From an uncultured Litorilinea sp. (lineage in GTDB: Bacteria; Chloroflexota; Anaerolineae; Caldilineales; Caldilineaceae): a stretch of 18,689 bases of DNA. The notes under the pieces were generated by a model. That model was given only the letters and a program-made list of their open reading frames with translations. It ran no database searches and was not told where the DNA came from. Positions 14,323 through 18,689 of the stretch are shown piece by piece. Location of the stretch: the NCBI GenBank assembly GCA_937922105.1, contig CAKZVN010000289.1:1-18689 (forward strand), read 5' to 3'. The first letter of the stretch is position 1; every line of letters starts with the position of its first letter. The translations under genes and the position numbers were made by a program.

Positions 14323-14392
14323 AGCCATCCGGCGCATGCGTGAGCCGCCGCCCGGCGTCGGCGCGCAGGCGCAACACAGGAGGAGTATACCC

Positions 14393-15403
14393 ATGCAATA
14401 CCGCTCCCTGGGCCGCACAGCCGTGAAAGTCAGCCCCCTTTGTCTTGGTTGTATGATGTTCGGCGGCAAGACCAGCCCCGAAGAATCGTATGCCATCATT
14501 GACCGGGCCATTGACGCCGGTATCAACTTCCTGGATACAGCCAATGTCTATAGCCGTGGGCGCAGCGAGGAAGTCACCGGTGAGGCGCTCAAGCGCAACG
14601 GCAAGCGCCACCGCATTGTGCTGGCGACCAAAGTCCACGGCACCATGGACGACAACGACCCCAACGCCTATGGCAGCAGCCGCCGCCATATCATCGAGCA
14701 GTGCGAAGCCAGCCTGCGCCGCTTGCAGACCGATTACATTGATCTCTATCAGATTCACCGTCCCCGCTCCGACACGCCGATTGACGAGACGCTGCGCGCG
14801 CTGGACGACTTGATCCGCGCGGGCAAGGTGCGCTATATCGGCACCAGCACCTTCGGCGCCTGGCAATTTGTGGAGTCGCTGTGGGTCTCCAAGGAATACG
14901 GTCTCAACCGGTTCGTGTGCGAGCAGCCGCCTTATCACATTCTGGACCGGCGCATTGAGCGCGATTTGATCCCCATGGCGCAGACCTATGGCGTGGGTCT
15001 CATTCCATGGAGTCCGCTGGCGGGCGGTTTGCTCACCGGCAAATACACGCGCCAAAACCCGTCGCCGGAAGGCGCGCGCTACGCCGATGTGTCCGGCAAT
15101 CTGCTGTGGGCCAAGCGCAAGACCGACGAGATCTACGACGTAGTAGAGGGTTTGCGGCCCGTGGCGCAGGCGAAGGGCGTCACGCTGGCCCAATTTGCGC
15201 TGGCGTGGGTGGTCCAGCAGCCGGGGATCACCAGCCCCATCATCGGCCCGCGCACCATGGAGCAACTGGAGGATAACCTGGGCGCGCTGGCAGTGACCAT
15301 CACCCCGGAGGATCGCGCGGCGGTGGATGCGCTGGTCCCCCCCGGACGCATGGTGTCGCCTTTCTATGAGGCTGACTTCGGCCCGCACCAGTTCCGCTGG
15401 TAG
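14393..15403 (+). CDS. Aldo/keto reductase
   Basis: This is a 336-residue NADP(H)-dependent TIM-barrel oxidoreductase of the YghZ/Tas-like (Kv-beta related) branch. The catalytic tetrad is visible: Asp48 in FLDTANVYS, Tyr53, Lys80 in LATKVHG and His122 in YQIHRP. The coenzyme-phosphate region occurs near the C-terminus as 'SPIIGPRTMEQLEDNLGAL'. The N-terminal strand MQYRSLGRTAVKVSPLCLGCMMFG is typical. The ATG at 14393 has AGGAGGAG 7 nt upstream; the frame is open a little further, but that part lacks family similarity. First gene of the operon that continues into larB-larE-larC, so it may act on the hydroxyacid or carbonyl compound handled by the NPN-dependent enzyme; the substrate is unknown. 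Confidence 0.92.
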   Translation: MQYRSLGRTAVKVSPLCLGCMMFGGKTSPEESYAIIDRAIDAGINFLDTANVYSRGRSEEVTGEALKRNGKRHRIVLATKVHGTMDDNDPNAYGSSRRHIIEQCEASLRRLQTDYIDLYQIHRPRSDTPIDETLRALDDLIRAGKVRYIGTSTFGAWQFVESLWVSKEYGLNRFVCEQPPYHILDRRIERDLIPMAQTYGVGLIPWSPLAGGLLTGKYTRQNPSPEGARYADVSGNLLWAKRKTDEIYDVVEGLRPVAQAKGVTLAQFALAWVVQQPGITSPIIGPRTMEQLEDNLGALAVTITPEDRAAVDALVPPGRMVSPFYEADFGPHQFRW

Positions 15404-15479
15404 GCAGGTGGGCTTGACGACGATCTACGTGCCGGATGGCAATCATCAATCTACGACGACACCCCCCGTCGCAGGTAAT

Positions 15480-16253
15480 TTGGACGAGCGCAGCCTGCGC
15501 GCGTTGCTGCACCGGGTCGCGCAAGGCGAACAGGACGTGGAGACCGCGCTGGCGAGCCTGCGCAGCCTGCCCTATGAGGCGCTGGAGTACGCAACGCTGG
15601 ACCACCACCGCAGTCTGCGCTGGGGTTTCCCGGAGACTATCTTTTGCGCGGGCAAGACGCCGGATCAGGTTGCGGGGATCGCGGCGCGGCTGGCCCAGCG
15701 TAGCGCGCGCCTCTTAGGCACGCGCGCCACGCCGGAGCAATATGTCGCGGCCCGGGCGTTGGTCCCCGACTTGCGCTATCATGAATTGGCGCGCTGTATC
15801 TGGCTGGACCGCGCCCCCGACGAACCTCGGCACGCAGGCGTGGTGGTCGCAGCCGCGGGGACCAGCGATCTGCCCGTGCTGGAGGAAGCCGTCCTGACGT
15901 TGGACCTCATGGGGCACGCCGCGCACCGCATTGTGGATGTGGGGGTGGCGGGGCTGCATCGCCTCTTGCCCCATATTCCTACGTTGCAGGCGGCGAACGT
16001 GGTGGTGGTAACCGCAGGGATGGAGGGCGCGCTGGCGAGTGTGGTCGGCGGGTTGACGGCTGCGCCCGTGATTGCGGTGCCCACGTCGGTAGGGTACGGC
16101 GCGAGTTTCGGCGGCGTGGCTGCGCTGCTTGCCATGCTCAACAGCTGCGCGTCAGGCGTGGCGGTCGTCAACATTGACAACGGCTATGGCGCAGGACACA
16201 TGGCTGCGCTTATCAATCAGCGTATTGTCACGGTCCGCGCGGCGCAGGCGTGA
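15480..16253 (+). CDS. larB: LarB, nickel-pincer cofactor biosynthesis (P2CMN synthase)
   Basis: LarB carboxylates the pyridinium ring of nicotinic acid adenine dinucleotide and cleaves off AMP, giving pyridinium-3,5-biscarboxylic acid mononucleotide, the first step to the NPN cofactor. It has a PurE-like C-terminal domain. Landmarks, numbered from the TTG at 15480: DHHR (41-44), AAGTSDLPVLEEA (125-137), GMEGALASVVGGL (180-192), GYGASFGGVAALLAML (205-220) and NIDNGYGAGHMA (231-242). Cys223 in LNSCASG corresponds to the Cys known to form the cysteinyl-pyridine intermediate. The start is uncertain: TTG 15480 gives MDERSLRALL..., the usual family N-terminus, 257 residues; in-frame GTG 15408, TTG 15414 and GTG 15429 lie closer to the aldo/keto reductase stop at 15403. 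Ribosome binding sites are weak for all of them. Confidence 0.92.
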   Translation: MDERSLRALLHRVAQGEQDVETALASLRSLPYEALEYATLDHHRSLRWGFPETIFCAGKTPDQVAGIAARLAQRSARLLGTRATPEQYVAARALVPDLRYHELARCIWLDRAPDEPRHAGVVVAAAGTSDLPVLEEAVLTLDLMGHAAHRIVDVGVAGLHRLLPHIPTLQAANVVVVTAGMEGALASVVGGLTAAPVIAVPTSVGYGASFGGVAALLAMLNSCASGVAVVNIDNGYGAGHMAALINQRIVTVRAAQA

Positions 16254-16287
16254 CTGAATGCTGTGTGTCCCGGCAAGGAACAGTGAA

Positions 16288-17184
16288 ATGAACGGTTCGA
16301 TCTCTGTGAACCCAGCGCGCAACGGCGCCGACGCGACCGCGCTTGGGCCGGAACTCGCAGCCAAGCTGGCGCGGTTGCGCAGTTTGCTGCGCGACTTGCC
16401 ATCGGTGCTGGTCGCCTATTCGGGCGGCGTTGACAGCGCGCTGGTCATGGCGGTGGCTCATGAGCAACTGGGCGACCGTGCGCTGGCGTGCATCGGTGTG
16501 TCGCCCAGCTATCCCACACGCGAGATGCGCAGCGCAATCAAACTCGCCGAGGAGTGCGGCATTCCCTATCGCTTGGTCGAGACAACCGAACACCTGGACC
16601 CCAACTACGCAGCCAACCCGACCAATCGTTGCTACTACTGCAAGTCGGAACTGCACGACCGGCTGCGCGCCATTGCCCAGGCTGAGGGGTGGGCTGCGGT
16701 GGTGGACGGCAACAACGCCAGTGACGTGGGTGACTATCGCCCCGGCATGGATGCCGCGCGCGAGCGCGGGGTGCGCTCGCCGCTGTTGGAGGCAGGTATT
16801 GTCAAGGATGAAGTGCGCGCCATTGCGCGCCATCTCGGCCTGCCCGTGTGGGACAAGCCCGCGATGGCCTGCCTCTCGTCGCGCGTGCCGCATGGCGTTG
16901 CCATCACGCCGGAGCTGCTGCGCCGCATCGAAAGCGCCGAGGATGTGCTGGTGGCGCTGGGCTTCACGCAGTTTCGTGTGCGCCACCACGACGAGATCGC
17001 ACGCATCGAGTTGCCCGTCGAGGACTTTGCCCGCGCCGTCGCCCAGCACCAGGCCATCGTGGACGGGATTAAGGCTGCGGGCTATCGCTTCGTGACGCTG
17101 GATTTGGCGGGCTTTCGCTCCGGCTCGCTCAACGGCGCCGGCGCGCCTGCGCTCGTCCCGCTCAGCGACCTGCTGGCGCTCTAG
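16288..17184 (+). CDS. larE: LarE, ATP-dependent sulfur transferase of NPN cofactor synthesis (CxxC type)
   Basis: LarE adenylates the two carboxylates of P2CMN and converts them to thiocarboxylates (P2TMN). This 298-residue protein has the PP-loop SGGVDS at 45-50, NRCYYCKSEL (113-122), DGNNASDVGDYRPG (140-153), PAMACLSSRVPHG (191-203), the FRVRHHDEIARIELP block and the terminal 'LDLAGFRSGSLN'. Cys195 aligns with the sulfur-donating Cys176 of Lactiplantibacillus LarE, which is sacrificed there. The extra Cys115/Cys118 pair is the pattern of homologues reported to bind a [4Fe-4S] cluster and recycle. ATG 16288 has AAGGA 8 nt upstream; an in-frame ATG at 16258 lacks one. 34 nt after larB and 44 nt before larC. 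Confidence 0.93.
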   Translation: MNGSISVNPARNGADATALGPELAAKLARLRSLLRDLPSVLVAYSGGVDSALVMAVAHEQLGDRALACIGVSPSYPTREMRSAIKLAEECGIPYRLVETTEHLDPNYAANPTNRCYYCKSELHDRLRAIAQAEGWAAVVDGNNASDVGDYRPGMDAARERGVRSPLLEAGIVKDEVRAIARHLGLPVWDKPAMACLSSRVPHGVAITPELLRRIESAEDVLVALGFTQFRVRHHDEIARIELPVEDFARAVAQHQAIVDGIKAAGYRFVTLDLAGFRSGSLNGAGAPALVPLSDLLAL

Positions 17185-17228
17185 TCTGGCGCACGGCTCC
17201 CATTCGTTTCCACCCTAGAAAGCGTGCG

Positions 17229-18410
17229 ATGATCGCCTATCTGGACTTGCCGTCGGGGCTTTCCGGCGATATGTTTCTCGGCTGTTTGGTGGACGCCGGC
17301 TGGCCCCTGGCGGAGCTGCGCGCCACGGTAGCGCGGCTCAAGCTCCCCCCAGATAGCTGGCAGGTGGAGGAGGCGCGCGTCATGCGCGGGCCGCTAGCCG
17401 CGACTCATGTGCGCGTCACGGTTGCCGAGGGCGACGCGCATCGCCATCTGCATCATGTGGCGGAGATCATCGCACAGGCGGACCTGCCGCGCACGGTGCA
17501 AGCCCGCGCGGTGGCGGTCTTTCGTCGCCTGGCTGAAGCCGAAGCCGCGGTACATGGTTCCACGGTGGAGGATGTCCACTTTCACGAGGTGGGCGCGCTG
17601 GACGCCATCGTGGACATTGTGGGCGTCTGCGCCGGGCTGGAGGCATTGGGCATCACCCATCTTTACGCGGGCGGCGTGCCGCTGGGCGAGGGATGGGTCA
17701 ACAGCGCGCATGGGCGCATCCCGGTGCCGGCACCGGCAACGCTGGCGCTGTTGGCTGCGGTGGGCGCGCCGACGCGACCGGCGCCCGGTCCTGGCGAGCT
17801 GGTGACGCCCACGGGCGCGGCACTCCTCGCTGAGTTGGCCCAGTTCCGCCAGCTGCCCATGCGCTTGCGGCGTATCGGCTTGGGTGCAGGCAGCAAGGAT
17901 TTCGCGTGGCCCAATGTGGCGCGGCTGTGGCTGGGCGAGGGCGATGATTGGCCCCTGGGCCGGTCCTCGCTGGTGGTGCTGGAGACCAACATTGACGACA
18001 TGAACCCCGAACTCTATGCGGGGGCGCGCCAAGCCTTAACCGCCGCCGGCGCGCTGGATGTGTGGACCACGCCCATCCAGATGAAGAAGGAGCGCCCCGC
18101 GGTGTTGCTCAGCGTACTGGCGCCGCCGGAGCGGGAACAGGCATTGGTACGCGTCATGCTGCGCGAGACCACATCGCTGGGGGTACGCAGCCGGGCTGTC
18201 ACCCGCTATGAGGCCGAGCGCGCGATGTCCACCGTGACCACGGCGTATGGGCCGATTCCGGTCAAGGTGAAGCGGCTGGACGGCGCAGCGATAGGGGCCA
18301 AGCCGGAGCATGACGCCTGTGCCGCCGCGGCCCAAGCCGCGGGCGTGCCCGTGCGTGTGGTCTATGAGGCGGCGCTGGCTGCGGCCCACCCGTTGACACA
18401 AACCCCATAG
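17229..18410 (+). CDS. larC: LarC, nickel insertion protein of NPN cofactor synthesis
   Basis: LarC is the CTP-dependent cyclometallase that inserts nickel into P2TMN, completing the nickel-pincer nucleotide. The single 393-residue frame covers both the N-terminal (LarC1-like) and C-terminal (LarC2-like) parts. In Lactiplantibacillus these lie in two frames joined by ribosomal frameshifting; no frameshift is needed here. Landmarks: YLDLPSGLSGDMFLGCLVD (4-22), HRHLHHVAEII (71-81), VEDVHFHEVGALDAIVDI (113-130), GGVPLGEG (148-155), RIPVPAPATLALL (163-175), ELVTPTGAALLAEL (190-203), LETNIDDMNPEL (251-262) and ALDVWTTPIQMKKERP (275-290). The ATG at 17229 fits the family N-terminus although its ribosome binding site is weak. 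Last gene of the operon. Confidence 0.94.
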   Translation: MIAYLDLPSGLSGDMFLGCLVDAGWPLAELRATVARLKLPPDSWQVEEARVMRGPLAATHVRVTVAEGDAHRHLHHVAEIIAQADLPRTVQARAVAVFRRLAEAEAAVHGSTVEDVHFHEVGALDAIVDIVGVCAGLEALGITHLYAGGVPLGEGWVNSAHGRIPVPAPATLALLAAVGAPTRPAPGPGELVTPTGAALLAELAQFRQLPMRLRRIGLGAGSKDFAWPNVARLWLGEGDDWPLGRSSLVVLETNIDDMNPELYAGARQALTAAGALDVWTTPIQMKKERPAVLLSVLAPPEREQALVRVMLRETTSLGVRSRAVTRYEAERAMSTVTTAYGPIPVKVKRLDGAAIGAKPEHDACAAAAQAAGVPVRVVYEAALAAAHPLTQTP

Positions 18411-18505
18411 CGCATCACGTGTGCGCGTGGGCAAAAGCCGGGCGGCTTGTCGGCGAAGGCCAACCAAAGCGATGGTTGCGGGGGCGGTCAAGCCTGTGCT
18501 TGACC
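18410..18505. repeat. Four short inverted repeats in the convergent larC / aldolase-like gap
   Basis: The gap between the larC stop and the opposing gene holds four stems in a row: GCGCA/TGCGC (18410-18426, around a CACGTG palindrome), AAGCC/GGCTT (18435-18448), CAACCA/TGGTTG (18461-18478), and a perfect 8-bp GGTCAAGC/GCTTGACC with loop CTGT (18486-18505). Read on the minus strand, the second is followed by TTTT-like bases and could be a weak terminator of the aldolase-like gene. None has a long T-run on the plus strand. Confidence 0.45.
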
Positions 18506-18559
18506 AGCGCAATCCACTGCGCGAACTGCCCGACGCTCTCCGTCGGTTCATCCATATCC

Positions 18560-18689
18560 CTAGCCCGCCAGGCGTTGGGCTGCGGCGAGGGTTTCCAGCA
18601 GGATGCGCCCTGCGGTGGTGGCGTCCGCGCCAAAGGCGACAAGTCCGTCTTCATGACCGCCCATCGCAAAGATGCCGCGCGCGCGCGCG
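18560..18689 (-). CDS. C-terminal end of a probable class II aldolase/adducin-like protein (partial)
   Basis: The last 42 codons of a minus-strand gene enter the window and end at TAG (18560-18562). The residues GIFAMGGHEDGLVAFGADAT and the helix TAGRILLETLAAAQRLAG resemble the C-terminus of class II aldolase/adducin-family proteins, where a 'HGIxAxG...EAA' strand-helix unit precedes the end. This rests on recognition of a short fragment, so it is only moderately supported. The N-terminal zinc-binding histidines would lie outside the window. It is convergent with larC. A stretch of alternating GC at the window edge encodes its ARAR segment. Confidence 0.5.
   Translation of the reverse strand, partial: ARARGIFAMGGHEDGLVAFGADATTAGRILLETLAAAQRLAG

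Larger units (their letters stand above)
13961..14392. other. Divergent control region, enolase-family gene / aldo-keto reductase operon
   Basis: This 432-bp gap has no gene I can support. On the minus strand it holds a promoter at 14166-14194 and then a leader of about 200 nt; on the plus strand an extended -10 promoter near 14256-14264 and a leader of about 120 nt. Two perfect inverted repeats lie within it, at 14205-14226 (between the promoters) and 14278-14322 (in the plus-strand leader). A strong ribosome binding site AGGAGGAG (14378-14385) closes the plus side. Confidence 0.55.

Noticed and set aside
13961..15388. Minus-strand open frame continuous with the enolase-family gene, antisense to the aldo/keto reductase
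   Set aside because: The enolase-family N-terminus and its ribosome binding site are at 13960; the upstream part is the antisense of a convincing aldo/keto reductase gene in high-GC DNA.
18415..18555. 46-codon minus-strand ORF fitting between the aldolase-like stop and the larC stop
   Set aside because: It has no adequately spaced ribosome binding site, no recognised motif, and three inverted repeats run through it; a chance frame is more likely.
18676..18689. Alternating GC run at the right edge, looking like a simple repeat or Z-DNA tract
   Set aside because: Only about 14 bp, inside a coding frame (Ala-Arg repeats) and cut by the window edge; nothing can be concluded.

Overview
This is a high-GC bacterial chromosomal window with dense gene content and mixed ATG, GTG and TTG starts. 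The gene repertoire (flavin/F420-type luciferase-like oxidoreductases, a Tat-exported lipoprotein solute-binding protein, a DUF885 metallopeptidase, a nickel-pincer cofactor operon) and an interspersed foldback repeat carrying a GTCATTCTGAGGAGCGCAGC-type core suggest a Chloroflexota bacterium, perhaps of the Anaerolineae/Caldilineae type. That assignment is an inference from content, not a database result.

Layout. (1) Positions 1-162, minus strand: the 5' end of mnmA, with a -10 box placed so that its mRNA may be leaderless. (2) 311-1783, plus: a type I (Cys) sulfatase. (3) 4401-1800, minus: a three-gene operon of a D-2-hydroxyacid dehydrogenase, a luciferase-like oxidoreductase and a TIGR04076-like small protein. 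Divergent from it at 4787-5797 is a second luciferase-like oxidoreductase with a near-consensus promoter and a leader of about 180 nt. (4) 5847-6028: a foldback, MITE-like element with imperfect 25-bp terminal inverted repeats. (5) 6100-12665, plus: a peptide-import and degradation operon made of a solute-binding lipoprotein, two permeases, a carbamyl-lysine type amidohydrolase and a DUF885 metallopeptidase. No transporter ATPase gene is present. A strong 16-bp hairpin separates the binding-protein gene from the permease genes. (6) 13960-12830, minus: an enolase-superfamily enzyme. Divergent from it is an aldo/keto reductase (14393-15403). The region between them holds a consensus-like minus-strand promoter, an extended -10 plus-strand promoter and two perfect inverted repeats. 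(7) 15480-18410, plus: larB-larE-larC, a complete set for nickel-pincer nucleotide (NPN) cofactor synthesis, apparently co-transcribed with the aldo/keto reductase and without larA. (8) 18560-18689, minus: the C-terminal end of a probable class II aldolase-like protein.

How the parts fit. The most coherent systems are peptide uptake coupled to two hydrolases, and an oxidoreductase plus NPN cofactor operon. The second should serve a LarA-type racemase or epimerase encoded elsewhere. The 2-hydroxyacid dehydrogenase, enolase-superfamily enzyme, aldo/keto reductase and aldolase-like fragment are all consistent with hydroxyacid or sugar-acid metabolism, but no single pathway can be assembled from the sequence alone. 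The LarE homologue has a CxxC pair plus the conserved sulfur-donor Cys, which suggests an iron-sulfur-cluster (recycling) type rather than the sacrificial type.
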